A DNA stretch of 64,000 nucleotides from Psychrobacter cibarius (GCF_016107535.1 NZ_JABASQ010000002.1:186001-250000); one strand, 5' to 3'. Positions 31,551 through 42,831 are shown, counted from the stretch's first letter. The notes: generated by a model from the sequence alone, not told the origin. Program-made: numbers and translations.

Positions 31551-32087
31551 TTATTCCACCACCTCTCCATGCGCCTTAACCTCACCTTTCTTACCATCAG
31601 GTTTAATCTCAATCGGTAATACCAACCCTTTAGCAAAGTCATCAGAAAACACATAATCGTAGCTACTGGCAGCGATATCAGGCGTGGTATGAATGATTAA
31701 CTTCATATCAGTGCCATCGGTTAGCTCATGCGAGACATAGCTTTCACTCAGCTGATCCAAGGCTTTCGATAGTGCCTCATTACTTGCCATGCTTACCGTT
31801 AGATTATGCTGAGCCGTCGCATTATCTACCTTGAAATACTCTGCGTAGTCGCGCACATTTTGGCTATCGAGCGCAAACGGATATTGATAATTGGCAGGGT
31901 CAGCGGGCTTTTCACCACTCGCCATGACTGACCAGTCGATAGTCTTAGTGGCTGTCGTTGATGAGTCTGCGGTCGCCACCACTGGCTCAGAAGCTTGAGC
32001 GGCAGTTTCAGCACTGTTGTCGCAGCCTGCCAGTGCCCACAGGCTGGCAGTAGCGATGATCATCATATTTATTAGGCGCTTAGCCAT
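31551..32087 (-). CDS. Predicted lipoprotein of unknown function
   Basis: 178 residues from ATG 32087, which has AAGGA seven bases upstream; the frame extends to 32120 but that start lacks a ribosome site. N-terminal lipoprotein signal MAKRLINMMIIATASLWALAGC, with the lipobox LAGC and Cys22 as lipid attachment site. A Ser/Ala/Thr-rich linker follows, then a folded part with NVRDYAEYFKVDNATAQHNLTVSMASNEALSKALDQL and a C-terminal beta-rich region. I do not recognise the family. It is probably an envelope protein. No Asp at +2 position issue: residue 23 is Asp, which in E. coli favours retention in the inner membrane. Confidence 0.7.
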   Translation of the reverse strand: MAKRLINMMIIATASLWALAGCDNSAETAAQASEPVVATADSSTTATKTIDWSVMASGEKPADPANYQYPFALDSQNVRDYAEYFKVDNATAQHNLTVSMASNEALSKALDQLSESYVSHELTDGTDMKLIIHTTPDIAASSYDYVFSDDFAKGLVLPIEIKPDGKKGEVKAHGEVVE

Positions 32088-32273
32088 CGACGTATCCTTA
32101 GTATTATTAATCATAAACAATATCCTATCAGCGCTATTTTGACAGGTTTCTTGATGCTTCTCTAGACAAAAGCAGAAAACCGTTCATTCTAATCAACGCT
32201 TAACCTGAATCTGTGGTTTTGGTATCAGTTTTTATACAGACATTCAATGCAATATTGTTCAATCAAAGCGCAA

Positions 32274-32307
32274 AAAAAACAGCCATCCTATGATGACTGT
32301 TTTTTAT
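32274..32307 (-). terminator. Intrinsic terminator of the 32353-32766 lipoprotein gene
   Basis: On the minus strand a stem made by AAAACAG-CATC sequences around the loop CTAT is followed by a run of T (plus-strand A-run at 32273-32280). One mismatch in the stem. Confidence 0.65.
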
Positions 32308-32352
32308 AAGTAGCTAGTTTTTAGAACTGTCAGACTGTTTATAGCTAGCTAA

Positions 32353-32766
32353 TTAGATTTGGCAGTTTACTTGATATTCTTTACCGTTTGCCCATTTGAT
32401 AGCAAAAATACCTTTGTCGCCTTTCATGTGCCATGCATAGACAGCTTCTGGATTTGATTCATTAACGTAGCTTGCGGTATCACCTTGTACATCACCATTT
32501 AAGATGATTGGTTGCTCAGCCCATTTTACTTTAGGCAAGGTCGCATTGAGCATCACTTGTTTTTTATTGATAGATTGTTTAGCCATGATGGTGCTGTCGT
32601 CAGTACAGATATAAGGTGCTGGTGCCATACGATCATAAGCGGCATCGGTGACGCTTTCTGATGCAGGCGTGTTTGATGCATTTGGCGTAGTAGGAGCCGT
32701 GGTTGCACAAGCACTTAATAGGGCAAGGGTAGGTAGGGCAACAGCAAATTTAGTTAGGGTGTTCAT
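32353..32766 (-). CDS. Small predicted lipoprotein
   Basis: 137 residues from ATG 32766 (GGAG seven bases upstream); the open frame extends further but without a ribosome site. Signal MNTLTKFAVALPTLALLSAC with lipobox LSAC and Cys20, then a Thr/Pro/Ala-rich linker (TTAPTTPNASNTPASE). The mature part contains APYICTDDSTIMAKQS and ends NGKEYQVNCQI; the two cysteines outside the signal could form a disulfide. This resembles the MliC/C-type-lysozyme-inhibitor-like fold (a Cys near the start, YxC-type motif and a Cys at the C-terminus), but that is only a suggestion. Own terminator downstream. Confidence 0.65.
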   Translation of the reverse strand: MNTLTKFAVALPTLALLSACATTAPTTPNASNTPASESVTDAAYDRMAPAPYICTDDSTIMAKQSINKKQVMLNATLPKVKWAEQPIILNGDVQGDTASYVNESNPEAVYAWHMKGDKGIFAIKWANGKEYQVNCQI

Positions 32767-33100
32767 GGCATTCTCCAAAGATATAAAAATCATAATGTAT
32801 TTATTTTTAATAATGCGTTAAGCATATAGCGCATATGGTAACGAAAACAGCGCTTGAAGAATGTTAGAAATTGTTTGTTACGTGTTCATTAAGTTACTTA
32901 ATCACTGACTAATGTAACGTATCATTTGGCGCGTTTTGGTCGGTATTTAAGCTTTGATTATGAATTTATTAAAATAAGCTGCTTCAAATGAAAAAGCGTC
33001 TATCGATCTTTTGACCGATAGACGCTTTTTTGATGAGCTTAAATAAGTGTTCGTCACTCATTTAAGCATCTGCATTTAGCAATGATATACAGAGCTTTAG
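32767..33100. other. Intergenic region with palindrome and orphan-looking terminator
   Basis: No gene of credible size. It holds ATTAAGT-T-ACTTAAT, a perfect 7-base inverted repeat with one central base, at 32888-32902, upstream of the small lipoprotein gene, and the strong hairpin at 32991-33031, which serves the ygiQ gene on the minus strand. Confidence 0.5.
32991..33031. terminator. Strong bidirectional terminator after ygiQ-type gene
   Basis: AAAAAGCGTCTATCG (32991-33005) and CGATAGACGCTTTTT (33016-33030) are a perfect 15-base stem with a 10-base loop, with T-runs on both strands. It lies 70 bases beyond the stop of the minus-strand gene at 33101. Confidence 0.8.
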
Positions 33101-35560
33101 CTACTTGGTTTTACGCGGTGGCAGACCCGTATGCTGGGTTTGGAAATTGCCTTTGCTCACGCGCTTTTTGGTGTTTTTGCTGACCGTGTTTTGACTCGCA
33201 GCGCCTTTAGCGGATGCGCCATTGGTTGACGAATTATTATTACGCTTCACCGAGTCATTACCGAGGCGGCTGTTCTTTTTACGCGCTGATTGGTAGCTGT
33301 CTTGTGCCGCATCGCGCCCTTCTAAACTGGCGTTGAACGGCGGGATTAAGCAGCCACGATTTTTACCAATCAAATCACCACGACCCATATCTTGTAGCGC
33401 TTTACGCAATAATACCCAGTTTTTTGGATCATGATAGCGCAAGAACGCTTTATGCAGTTTGCGCTGCTTACCAGATTTGACGATATCCATGTCACCTTCA
33501 TCACGGCTGATCTTATGCAGTGGATCTTTATGCGTGTGATACATGGTGGTCGCTGTCGCCATCGGGCTAGGATAAAACGCTTGTACTTGGTCAGCGCGGT
33601 AGCCATGGCTTTTTAGCCACAGCGCAAGGTTCATCATATCCTCATCTTTCGTGCCCGGATGCGCGGCGATAAAGTAAGGAATCAGATATTGCTCTTTACC
33701 TGCTTCTTGGCTGTACTGCTCAAACATGGCTTTGAATTTATCATAGCTGCCCATGCCCGGCTTCATCATTTTCGATAAGACGTTTTCTTCTGAATGTTCA
33801 GGCGCAATTTTTAGATAACCACCGACATGATGACTGACCAATTCTTTGACGTATTCTGGATCTTTTACCGCCAAGTCATAACGTAAGCCAGAAGCGATAA
33901 GAATCTTTTTCACGCCTTTGATATCACGCGCTTTGCGATATAGTTTGGTCAAATTACTGTGATCGGTGATCAAATTTTCGCAGACGTCAGGATAGACACA
34001 AGAAGGCTTACGGCAGTTCTTTTCAATGGTCTCATCTTTACAGCTCAGACGATACATATTGGCCGTGGGTCCGCCAAGGTCAGAGATAACGCCAGTGTAG
34101 TTAGGTGCGGTATCACGAATGGCTTCGACTTCTCGTAGGATAGATTCTTCCGAGCGGTTTTGGATAATGCGTCCTTCGTGCTCAGTGATCGAGCAAAACG
34201 TACAACCACCAAAACAGCCGCGCATGATATTGACTGAGAATTTAATCATGTCATAAGCAGGGATGCGTGCATCGCCATAGCTTGGATGCGGCAAACGTGC
34301 GTACGGCAAGTCAAACACATAATCCATCTCTTCGGTCGAGAGTGGAATCGGTGGTGGATTGAGCCAGACATCGATGGAGGTGTGTGAGTTACCAGCGCCG
34401 CTACTATGACGTTGCACGAGGGCACGGGCATTACCCGGATTGGTCTCAAGATGTAAGATACGGCTGGCATGAGCGTATAAAACAGGGTCAGATTTGACGT
34501 GCTCATAATCAGGCAGACGAATGACCGTCTTTTCACGTGGTGGCATTTTTATTTTATGCTTACGCGCCGTCATTGGCTTGTCAAAACCACGCATTTGCAC
34601 CACTTGCGTTTCTTCGTCAACTTGCTCAGCATTTAGAATTTTATTGGCAACTGGCTCAGACACAAAGCCCGGATACTGTGAAGCCATTCCCGACATGGCT
34701 TGCCCAACTGGTGAATCGCTGGGTTTGTCTTGCTCGATTGAGCATTGATCCACGTCTTCGGTCATCACATACGGATTGATAATCGGGTCAACACGGCCAA
34801 CGGTATCGACATCATTACTAGCAACTTCAGTCATATCGTCTTGCCAATGGCGGCGCGTTGGCGTCAATAGATATGAGGTACCGCGCAATTTACTCATTTG
34901 CTCAAAGCTGTAGCCTTTAGACAGACCATGTACCACATCGACGATGGCGCGCTCAGCATTACCGTACAATAAAACATCGGCACGGGCATCCATCAAAATA
35001 CTGCGGCGGACTTTATCCGACCAGTAATCATAATGAGCGATACGGCGTAAGCTACCTTCGATACCGCCTAAGATAATTGGCACATCAGGATAAGCTTCAC
35101 GGCAGCGCTGGCTATAGACGATAGCGGCGCGGTCAGGGCGTTTATTTGCCACGTTGCCCGGCGAGTACGCATCATCGCTACGAATCTTGCGATCGGCGGT
35201 ATAGCGGTTGATCATGCTGTCCATGTTGCCTGCGGTCACGCCGTAAGCATAGACAGGTTTGCCCAATTCCATAAAGGCGTCTTTGCTCTTCCAATCGGGC
35301 TGAGCAATGATACCCACACGAAACCCTTGTGACTCTAGTAGACGACCGATAATCGCCATACCAAAGCTTGGATGATCGACATAAGCATCGCCTGAAATGA
35401 TGATGACATCACAGGCATCCCAGCCCAAATCGTCCATTTCTTTGCGGCTCATTGGCAAATAAGGCGCAGGTTCGTAACAGCTTGCCCAATGTTTGTCGTA
35501 GTCGTAAAGTGGTTTGGTGCCTTGTTTAAAGGCGGTGCGGGCGATGGTATCGGCAGACAT
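33101..35560 (-). CDS. ygiQ: YgiQ-type radical SAM protein
   Basis: Large radical S-adenosylmethionine protein, 819 residues. N-terminal YgiQ region begins [14 protein letters not shown] and includes [22 protein letters not shown] and [16 protein letters not shown]. The radical SAM core has the cluster motif C-F-G-G-C-T-F-C around residues 446-453, preceded by [10 protein letters not shown]. Additional cysteines ([12 protein letters not shown]) could bind a further cluster. The C-terminus is basic and Ser/Asn/Lys-rich, probably disordered. The physiological reaction of YgiQ is not established as far as I know. Single gene; upstream lies the terminator of the gene at 35781. Confidence 0.9.
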   Translation of the reverse strand: MSADTIARTAFKQGTKPLYDYDKHWASCYEPAPYLPMSRKEMDDLGWDACDVIIISGDAYVDHPSFGMAIIGRLLESQGFRVGIIAQPDWKSKDAFMELGKPVYAYGVTAGNMDSMINRYTADRKIRSDDAYSPGNVANKRPDRAAIVYSQRCREAYPDVPIILGGIEGSLRRIAHYDYWSDKVRRSILMDARADVLLYGNAERAIVDVVHGLSKGYSFEQMSKLRGTSYLLTPTRRHWQDDMTEVASNDVDTVGRVDPIINPYVMTEDVDQCSIEQDKPSDSPVGQAMSGMASQYPGFVSEPVANKILNAEQVDEETQVVQMRGFDKPMTARKHKIKMPPREKTVIRLPDYEHVKSDPVLYAHASRILHLETNPGNARALVQRHSSGAGNSHTSIDVWLNPPPIPLSTEEMDYVFDLPYARLPHPSYGDARIPAYDMIKFSVNIMRGCFGGCTFCSITEHEGRIIQNRSEESILREVEAIRDTAPNYTGVISDLGGPTANMYRLSCKDETIEKNCRKPSCVYPDVCENLITDHSNLTKLYRKARDIKGVKKILIASGLRYDLAVKDPEYVKELVSHHVGGYLKIAPEHSEENVLSKMMKPGMGSYDKFKAMFEQYSQEAGKEQYLIPYFIAAHPGTKDEDMMNLALWLKSHGYRADQVQAFYPSPMATATTMYHTHKDPLHKISRDEGDMDIVKSGKQRKLHKAFLRYHDPKNWVLLRKALQDMGRGDLIGKNRGCLIPPFNASLEGRDAAQDSYQSARKKNSRLGNDSVKRNNNSSTNGASAKGAASQNTVSKNTKKRVSKGNFQTQHTGLPPRKTK

Positions 35561-35591
35561 GAGCGGACCTGTTAATTAGAAAAATGGCACT

Positions 35592-35627
35592 AAAAAAAGC
35601 CGTTATTCATTAAAAATATTAACGGCT
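35592..35627 (-). terminator. Intrinsic terminator of the 35781-36536 gene
   Basis: On the minus strand AGCCGTTA pairs with TAACGGCT, followed by a run of seven T (plus-strand A-run 35592-35598). It lies in the ygiQ upstream region. Confidence 0.7.
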
Positions 35628-35780
35628 CATTTAAAAGCGCTCATTTTAACATGAATTGTCTTCATGATGTCATAAACGATTAGCGATAAGTTATTGATAG
35701 TTTAAGTAATCTATGAATAAAAAGGCTTCTAGGAACTAAGCGCATCTTTATTTCAAATCATCGTTTATAGTAAGGATTTG

Positions 35781-36536
35781 CTACTCTAATAACTGAAATG
35801 GGAAAGTGACAACGTCAAAAGCTAAGGCAAAAGGCAATAAAACCAGCTTCTGAGCTGTATTTGCGCCACTACGAGACACTTGATTTTGCTGACTTTGGGT
35901 ATAAAAGCTCACCGTATAAGGCTTAGTTAAAGGGCGATAATTGGATTGGATTAAGCTGAGGTTACTTACTTGCGGATAGATAGCACCTTTGACAGGAACG
36001 CTAAAGCAAAAGCGCTGAGCATTGATACGCTGGTCACTGGCTGAGGTACATTCTTTGCCGTTGTTTTGCAAAAAGAACTGATAGTCAGAACGTTTAAATT
36101 CATCTTTTAGTTTGGCATAAGACAGCTTCATCTCTCCCTGAAAGTAACCATCGTTATTGGGCACATAAAAGTTCATCTCATTATCAACTTGGATATTTTT
36201 TGGTGTCAAATTGGTCAGTAAATTCACCATCTCTGTCCCACCTTGGGTCAGCACATAGCTGTTCTTTTCACCGACGATCACCATGGTCGCGTTGGGCATT
36301 TTTGGCAATGCTTGTGCAGGGCGACCAAAAGCCACAATTTGATCTTCAGACAAAACGTGTTTAGTCGTTGTGGTGTTGACTCGATTGTCACTGTCTAATA
36401 ATGAGCTAGTGGCACAGCCAGAGCTGGCGAGTAATGCTGCAAGTGATGTACCGACTATCACTGTCTTAAAGCTTAATGCTTTTAGTACTGGATTATTACT
36501 TTCTTCTTTTCGAATGGTACGGGTGTTTTTAGTCAT
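35781..36536 (-). CDS. Predicted lipoprotein of unknown function
   Basis: 251 residues from ATG 36536, supported by AAGGAAG seven bases upstream; the frame is open to 36599. The N-terminus is a long basic region (MTKNTRTIRKEESNNP...) followed by a hydrophobic stretch and a lipobox-like SSGC at about residues 36-39, so a lipoprotein or single-pass anchor. The mature part has GRPAQALPKMPNATMVIVGEKNSYVLTQGG and LLTNLTPKNIQ, and ends with a hydrophobic segment LVLLPFALAFDVVTFPFQLLE that could lie in a membrane. This last feature resembles small lipoproteins of the YceK type, but the protein is much larger. Function unknown. Confidence 0.65.
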   Translation of the reverse strand: MTKNTRTIRKEESNNPVLKALSFKTVIVGTSLAALLASSGCATSSLLDSDNRVNTTTTKHVLSEDQIVAFGRPAQALPKMPNATMVIVGEKNSYVLTQGGTEMVNLLTNLTPKNIQVDNEMNFYVPNNDGYFQGEMKLSYAKLKDEFKRSDYQFFLQNNGKECTSASDQRINAQRFCFSVPVKGAIYPQVSNLSLIQSNYRPLTKPYTVSFYTQSQQNQVSRSGANTAQKLVLLPFALAFDVVTFPFQLLE

Positions 36537-36678
36537 GGTAAGGCTTCCTTGTCTACTAGGCGATGGACTGCTGGTGCGGCATCTATTATTTACTGCCAAA
36601 CTTTCGTTGATATCGTACCTTGTTTGACCGCGACTTATCTACTTTTAATTAAACAGCCAAGCAGTTTTCATACTCAAA

Positions 36679-37146
36679 TTAATCGAGCAAAATCTTTGTA
36701 CCACTTTTAGTAAAGTTCATCACAAATTGGCTTTTAAAGTTGCGCACATTATTCTCATAGGTGAGCAAACCAGTCGTGAATCGATGGTAATCACTCATAT
36801 TTTTGGCATTGACCATCAACATAAAATCCGCATCACCTGATACCTCATAACAGCTCATCACCTGTGGCTGTGTATTCATCAAGCGCTCAAACCGATGTTG
36901 CATCGAGGTATTTGAGCGCGCCATCTCTATCATCACCACGGCGGTCAGTCCGTAGCCCACCTTGTTTGGGTCAACGATAGCAACTTGCTTGGTAATGACG
37001 CCGTTGCTGATTAATGCTTGGATACGGCGCTGGGCAGTAGCGATAGACACATGCACTTGCTCTGCCACGGTTTTTAATGGCAAGGTCGCATCGTCTTGTA
37101 ATAAATTTAAAATCGCTTTATCGATATCATCTAAAACTTGGCTCAT
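36679..37146 (-). CDS. Lrp/AsnC-family transcriptional regulator
   Basis: 155-residue feast/famine regulator. Helix-turn-helix in LDDIDKAILNLLQDDATLPLKTVAEQVHVSIATAQRRIQALISNGVI (residues ~4-50), then the RAM ligand-binding domain with GYGLTAVVMIEM and CYEVSGDADFMLMV. Such proteins form octamers and sense amino acids. The start at 37146 gives the standard Lrp N-terminus; the open frame runs to 37215 with no other support. It is divergent from an EamA-family transporter at 37411, and a shared AT-rich region of 264 bases makes that exporter a likely target, as is common for Lrp-type genes. Confidence 0.88.
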   Translation of the reverse strand: MSQVLDDIDKAILNLLQDDATLPLKTVAEQVHVSIATAQRRIQALISNGVITKQVAIVDPNKVGYGLTAVVMIEMARSNTSMQHRFERLMNTQPQVMSCYEVSGDADFMLMVNAKNMSDYHRFTTGLLTYENNVRNFKSQFVMNFTKSGTKILLD

Positions 37147-37410
37147 GGTGTTCTCTCTTTTAGAAAGCGTTTCATTCACTGTATTTTTTTTATAATTATT
37201 ATCACTATAAGTCAAAATTTAAGAAAATATTTATTTTTAAAGGTTCTAAAAGCTAAATTTATTCATAAATAAAGTTTTATAGCAATAATATCTCACTGCT
37301 ACTGAGTAAAATAGACGCTAACAATTAAAACCTAGCAACCAAAGCTTAACCCTAACAAGTAAAAGCTCACAGCTGGTTTTCTAATATCTATGTAAACTTA
37401 CGGTGCTTTT
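37147..37410. promoter_or_regulatory. AT-rich divergent regulatory region between Lrp gene and EamA gene
   Basis: Very AT-rich, with repeated ATTTATT/AATAAAT-type runs around 37225-37275, as expected for Lrp-type binding and bent DNA. Individual promoter boxes are not clear enough to assign. Confidence 0.45.
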
Positions 37411-38433
37411 ATGTCTACTTCAATGCTTTCTACTGTCTTTGTAAATACGCTAGCAACGACTGTCTCGCGCTTGCCATTGCCAGCGATTTGGACGGCGGGT
37501 AGCGCACAGCAACGCACATTAATATTGGGCGTGGCGTTAGCCGTGTTATCGAATTTATTATTTGGCGTACTTTATGCTTACAGCAGCTTTTTGGCGCCAT
37601 TGTCAGGTACGCAAGTCTTTATCTGGCGGATGCTGGCAATGTGGGCGGCATTGATAGGATATTTGCTGATCAGTGGGCGCTTAGGTTTTCACATCGATAA
37701 ACTCAGAGCATTAGGCTCTGTTAAACAATGGGCATGGTTGCTATTGCCAACGCCTATATTCTTAAGCCAGTTTTGGTTATTTATGTGGGCGCCCGTCAAT
37801 GGGCAGGGCGTACAAACCGCAATGGGCTATTTTTTATTTCCACTGATGATGGTTATATTTGGCTGCGTCTTTTTTGGCGAAAAGTTAAGCCGTCTGCAAT
37901 GGTTGGCGGTTGGCTTTGCCGTATTAGGAGTCGGCAGTGAAATTATCCGTACGCAAAGTGTCTCTTGGGCAACGCTTTGGGTCTGCGGCACGTATCCGCT
38001 GTATTATATTTTGCGTCGTCTGCAAGGGATTGGCGCGGTGACTGGGTTATTGGTTGATTTAACGATATTCGCACCATTTGCTTTGGCGTATTTATTTTTT
38101 ATTGCGCCGAGCAGTTTAAGCTTAGTGAGCGGTTCTGGCTTTTTTATCCTGATGCTGGCGGGACTTGGTGTTATGAGCGTGCTTGCGATGAAAACCAACG
38201 TTGATGCCAGTCAGATGCTACCAGTCAACGTCTATGGCATGATGAGCTATTTGGAGCCTGCTTTATTATTCGTATTGGCAATCACGGTACTGGGCAATCC
38301 ATTTGAATCAGCGATGATCTATAGCTATGGCTTGATTTGGGTAGGCATCGCATTTTTAGTGGCTCATGGGGTGCGCAAATTACGTAGCGCTCATAAACAA
38401 TCGCAAACAACAAAGATTGCGCCAGTTGTTTGA
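37411..38433 (+). CDS. EamA/RarD-type drug/metabolite exporter
   Basis: 340 residues, ten-helix DMT-superfamily topology with two EamA repeats. RarD-like marks include GVLYAYSSFLAPLSGTQVFIWRML near residue 50-73 and WLFMWAPVNGQGVQTAMGYFLFPLMMVIFGCVFFGEKL at about 125-162. RarD-type proteins are putative exporters of small metabolites. Its neighbour Lrp regulator points to an amino acid or related compound, by inference only. About 30 extra residues precede the first helix. It ends 31 bases before a bidirectional terminator shared with smpB. Confidence 0.8.
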   Translation: MSTSMLSTVFVNTLATTVSRLPLPAIWTAGSAQQRTLILGVALAVLSNLLFGVLYAYSSFLAPLSGTQVFIWRMLAMWAALIGYLLISGRLGFHIDKLRALGSVKQWAWLLLPTPIFLSQFWLFMWAPVNGQGVQTAMGYFLFPLMMVIFGCVFFGEKLSRLQWLAVGFAVLGVGSEIIRTQSVSWATLWVCGTYPLYYILRRLQGIGAVTGLLVDLTIFAPFALAYLFFIAPSSLSLVSGSGFFILMLAGLGVMSVLAMKTNVDASQMLPVNVYGMMSYLEPALLFVLAITVLGNPFESAMIYSYGLIWVGIAFLVAHGVRKLRSAHKQSQTTKIAPVV

Positions 38434-38464
38434 GGGTTGATAAGTAAAATAGATTGAACAAATA

Positions 38465-38507
38465 AAAACGGACGATTCAGCATAAAGTTGAATCGTCCGT
38501 TTTTTTA
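38465..38507. terminator. Bidirectional terminator between EamA gene and smpB
   Basis: AAAACGGACGATTCA (38465-38479) and TGAATCGTCCGTTTT (38489-38503) form a perfect 15-base stem with T-runs on both strands, between convergent genes. Confidence 0.88.
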
Positions 38508-38537
38508 AGATTAACACCAATCTGTTGAAAGATGGCT

Positions 38538-39014
38538 TTAATCTAAATCCTTCTTAAAACCACGCTGCTTATCACGTTCCCAATCACGGTCTTTAAGCGT
38601 TTTACGTTTGTCATGCTGTTTTTTACCCAATGCCAAGCCAATTTGACATTTCACCAACGAGTTTTTCCAATAGCAGGATAATGGCACGCAGGCATAGCCT
38701 TTTTGGTTGACTGCACCCATTAACTTTTCTATTTCGCGGCGATTGAGCAGCAGTTTACGGGTACGGATACTATCAGGACTGACATGCGTCGAGCTGGATA
38801 GTAGCGGCTGGATATGCGCGCCAAATAAGAATGCCTCATTATTACGAAAGATAATATAAGCTTCGGTAATGGTCATTTTGCCCGCGCGAATGGCTTTTAC
38901 TTCCCAACCTTGTAACGACAGACCTGCCTCAAACGTTTCTTCAATAAAATACTCGTGTCGAGCTTTTTTATTGGCACAAATTTGATTCTCTGGTTTTTTT
39001 GATTTTTTTGACAT
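38538..39014 (-). CDS. smpB: SsrA-binding protein SmpB
   Basis: Partner of tmRNA in rescuing stalled ribosomes; 158 residues. The OB-fold core has [35 protein letters not shown] (residues ~14-48), then LFGAHIQPL and [15 protein letters not shown], and a basic C-terminal tail with [22 protein letters not shown] that folds into the A-site. GGAG lies five bases before ATG 39014. The ssrA gene is not in this window. It is divergent from coaD across 357 bases. Confidence 0.93.
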   Translation of the reverse strand: MSKKSKKPENQICANKKARHEYFIEETFEAGLSLQGWEVKAIRAGKMTITEAYIIFRNNEAFLFGAHIQPLLSSSTHVSPDSIRTRKLLLNRREIEKLMGAVNQKGYACVPLSCYWKNSLVKCQIGLALGKKQHDKRKTLKDRDWERDKQRGFKKDLD

Positions 39015-39890
<876 letters not shown>

Positions 39891-39971
39891 CAAAATACCT
39901 GCTGACAATGAAGATGTGTCGAACATTTAAACGCATCGAAATCGTCAAAGCCAACGATACAAGTGCTATAA

Positions 39972-40241
<270 letters not shown>

Positions 40242-40244
40242 AAT

Positions 40245-41561
40245 ATGACAACATCACTCTTATCTACGAAATCAACAAACGACTTTGACCAGCAACATCT
40301 CTGGCATCCGTATGCTAGTCTACCGCCGACTTATCCCAATATTGTGATTGATCACGCTGATGGTATTTATATCGTTACTGAAGACGGCACGCGCTTGATT
40401 GATGGTATGTCATCGTGGTGGGCTAGTGTCCATGGCTATAATCATCCCAAACTGAATGCAGCGATGATTGAGCAGTTGGGTAAAATGGCGCATGTCATGT
40501 TTGGTGGTTTGACCCATCAACCCGCAATAGACTTGGGCAAAAAGCTGCTTGCAATCGTTCCTGCTGGACTGGATGCCATATTTTATGCCGATAGCGGTAG
40601 CATTGCGGTGGAAGTGGCATTAAAGATGGCATTGCAATATCAAATTGCTGCCAAGCGTCCAACCAAGCAGCAGTTTGCCTCGACCCATTCAGGTTATTAT
40701 GGCGATACATGGCATGCGATGAGTGTCTGCGACCCTATCAATGGCATGCACAGCTTGTATGGTAAACAGTTACCGATGCAGCATTTTGTGCCAGCTCCGC
40801 CAACGGGCTTTGAACGTGATATTACCCAACAGGAATATGATGAATTAACGGATTTCTTTGATAAAAATAGCGATAAGTTGGCTGGATTTATTATCGAGCC
40901 GATTATTCAAGGCGCAGGTGGGATGCGCTTTTATAGTCCTCAATATTTACAACTGCTGCGTCAGCTGTGTGATGAGCACGATGTGCTATTGATTGCGGAT
41001 GAAATCGCCACGGGTTTTGGTCGTAGTGGTAAGTTATTTGCGTGTGAGCATGCTGATATCAGTCCTGATATTATGACCCTTGGCAAAGCATTGACTGGCG
41101 GTTATATGACTTTTGCGGCGACTTTATGCACTCGCAAAATTGCTGATACCATCCATAACAGTGACTATCCCGCACTGATGCACGGTCCTACTTTTATGGG
41201 TAATCCATTGGCGTGCGCTGTCGCGTGTGCATCGATTGATTTGATTTTGTCTTACGATATTGAAACACGCACGGCAAATATGCAAGCCATAATGGAACAG
41301 CAGCTTGCCCCAGCGGCAATGTTAGATGGCGTTGCTGAAGTACGCTGTCTGGGCGCAGTTGCCATCATTGAGCTAAATGAAGCGGTTGATATGCCGACCT
41401 TTCAGTCTTTATTGATTGAAAACGGTATTTGGGTCAGACCCTTTGGGAAACTGGTTTATATCATGCCGCCTTATGTGATTAGCGAAGACGAACTTGCTAC
41501 CCTTTGCCAAGCATTGTTAAAAGTAGTCAGTAGTTATTTAACGCAAAAAGGTCAAGAATGA
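40245..41561 (+). CDS. bioA: Adenosylmethionine-8-amino-7-oxononanoate aminotransferase
   Basis: PLP-dependent class III aminotransferase, 438 residues; converts KAPA to DAPA in biotin synthesis using SAM as amino donor. The N-terminus has HLWHPYASLPP and GMSSWWASVHGYNHPKLNAA, specific for BioA. The PLP lysine lies in MTLGKALTGGYMTFAATL; DEIATGFGRSGKLFACEH precedes it. It ends with a 4-base overlap (ATGA) with bioD. The BirA of this organism lacks a DNA-binding domain, so regulation would be by another factor such as BioQ or BioR-type proteins, none visible here. Confidence 0.94.
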   Translation: MTTSLLSTKSTNDFDQQHLWHPYASLPPTYPNIVIDHADGIYIVTEDGTRLIDGMSSWWASVHGYNHPKLNAAMIEQLGKMAHVMFGGLTHQPAIDLGKKLLAIVPAGLDAIFYADSGSIAVEVALKMALQYQIAAKRPTKQQFASTHSGYYGDTWHAMSVCDPINGMHSLYGKQLPMQHFVPAPPTGFERDITQQEYDELTDFFDKNSDKLAGFIIEPIIQGAGGMRFYSPQYLQLLRQLCDEHDVLLIADEIATGFGRSGKLFACEHADISPDIMTLGKALTGGYMTFAATLCTRKIADTIHNSDYPALMHGPTFMGNPLACAVACASIDLILSYDIETRTANMQAIMEQQLAPAAMLDGVAEVRCLGAVAIIELNEAVDMPTFQSLLIENGIWVRPFGKLVYIMPPYVISEDELATLCQALLKVVSSYLTQKGQE

Positions 41562-42277
41562 GCGTTCTCTTTATCTCCGGTATCGATACCGACATCGGCA
41601 AAACTTATGCGACGGGTATGATTGCCAAAGCGCTCATGCAGCAAGGTATTAATGTTATTACCCAAAAGCTGGTGCAAACTGGTGTCGCAATAAATCCAGA
41701 TAGTGGCGAGATAGGCATTGCCGATGATATTATTATCCATCGTCAGCTGATGAACCTTCCGTTGCAACCTTGCGACCTTAATTTCACCACTTGTCCATAT
41801 CGTTATGAGAAGCCTGCATCACCGCACTTAGCGACTCGGTTATCAGGAGAAGTGCTAGATCCTGAACTGATCACTAGTGCCACCAAACGATTGCAAGCTG
41901 AGTATGACTTGGTATTACTAGAAGGTGCTGGTGGGTTGCTCGTGCCAATAACGGAGCAGTTATTAATTTTAGATTATATTACTGCTCAAGGTTATCCGAT
42001 TATTTTGGTTACTTCTGGTCGGCTTGGTAGCATCAACCATACCTTGCTTAGTTTGGAGGCGATAAAATTTCGCGGTTTAGAAGTTCATAGTGTTATTTAT
42101 AATCATATTCATGATAATGCTGCTCAGACGGATGCTGAGATTGCTAACAGTACGGTTGCATTTTTGCAAAATTATTTAGCGGAGAATTATCCAAATACGA
42201 ATTGGTTATCTTTACCTGTGCATGGGAATGATAGCTGTAATAATGCAGATTTTATACTCCCTGAAAACTTTATATAA
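41558..42277 (+). CDS. bioD: Dethiobiotin synthetase
   Basis: ATP-dependent ring closure of DAPA with CO2 to dethiobiotin. P-loop GIDTDIGKTYATG at about residues 8-20, where most BioD have GTDTxVGKT; the second motif is LVLLEGAGGLLVPI. The 239-residue length is normal. Translationally coupled to bioA through the 4-base overlap. The C-terminal part is more AT-rich than the rest. No terminator is seen between the stop and rnpB, whose -10 box lies 53 bases downstream. Confidence 0.92.
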   Translation: MSVLFISGIDTDIGKTYATGMIAKALMQQGINVITQKLVQTGVAINPDSGEIGIADDIIIHRQLMNLPLQPCDLNFTTCPYRYEKPASPHLATRLSGEVLDPELITSATKRLQAEYDLVLLEGAGGLLVPITEQLLILDYITAQGYPIILVTSGRLGSINHTLLSLEAIKFRGLEVHSVIYNHIHDNAAQTDAEIANSTVAFLQNYLAENYPNTNWLSLPVHGNDSCNNADFILPENFI

Positions 42278-42305
42278 ATCACCGTTAAAAATAAGCTAAA
42301 AAACT

Positions 42306-42335
42306 TTCCGAAAGCAAGATTAATTTTGCTATACT
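42306..42335 (+). promoter_or_regulatory. Probable rnpB promoter
   Basis: TATACT at 42330-42335 is a good -10 six bases before the RNA start. The -35 is weak (TTCCGA at 42306-42311, 18-base spacer). Confidence 0.55.
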
Positions 42336-42340
42336 AGCGC

Positions 42341-42726
<386 letters not shown>

Positions 42727-42801
42727 TTTTTATTGTTCGTGATAAAAATGCAGCTAATTTGAATAAATTTCATATTTTCTGCAAAAAATGCCCTTATAGG
42801 G

Positions 42802-42831
42802 GTTGACGACAGTCAACAGCTTGGGTAAAAT
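42802..42831 (+). promoter_or_regulatory. tRNA-Met promoter with overlapping inverted repeat
   Basis: TTGACG at 42803-42808 and TAAAAT at 42826-42831 with a 17-base spacer, close to consensus; the tRNA starts 15 bases later. GTTGAC (42802-42807) and GTCAAC (42812-42817) form a perfect inverted repeat lying on the -35 box, a possible regulator site. Confidence 0.75.
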
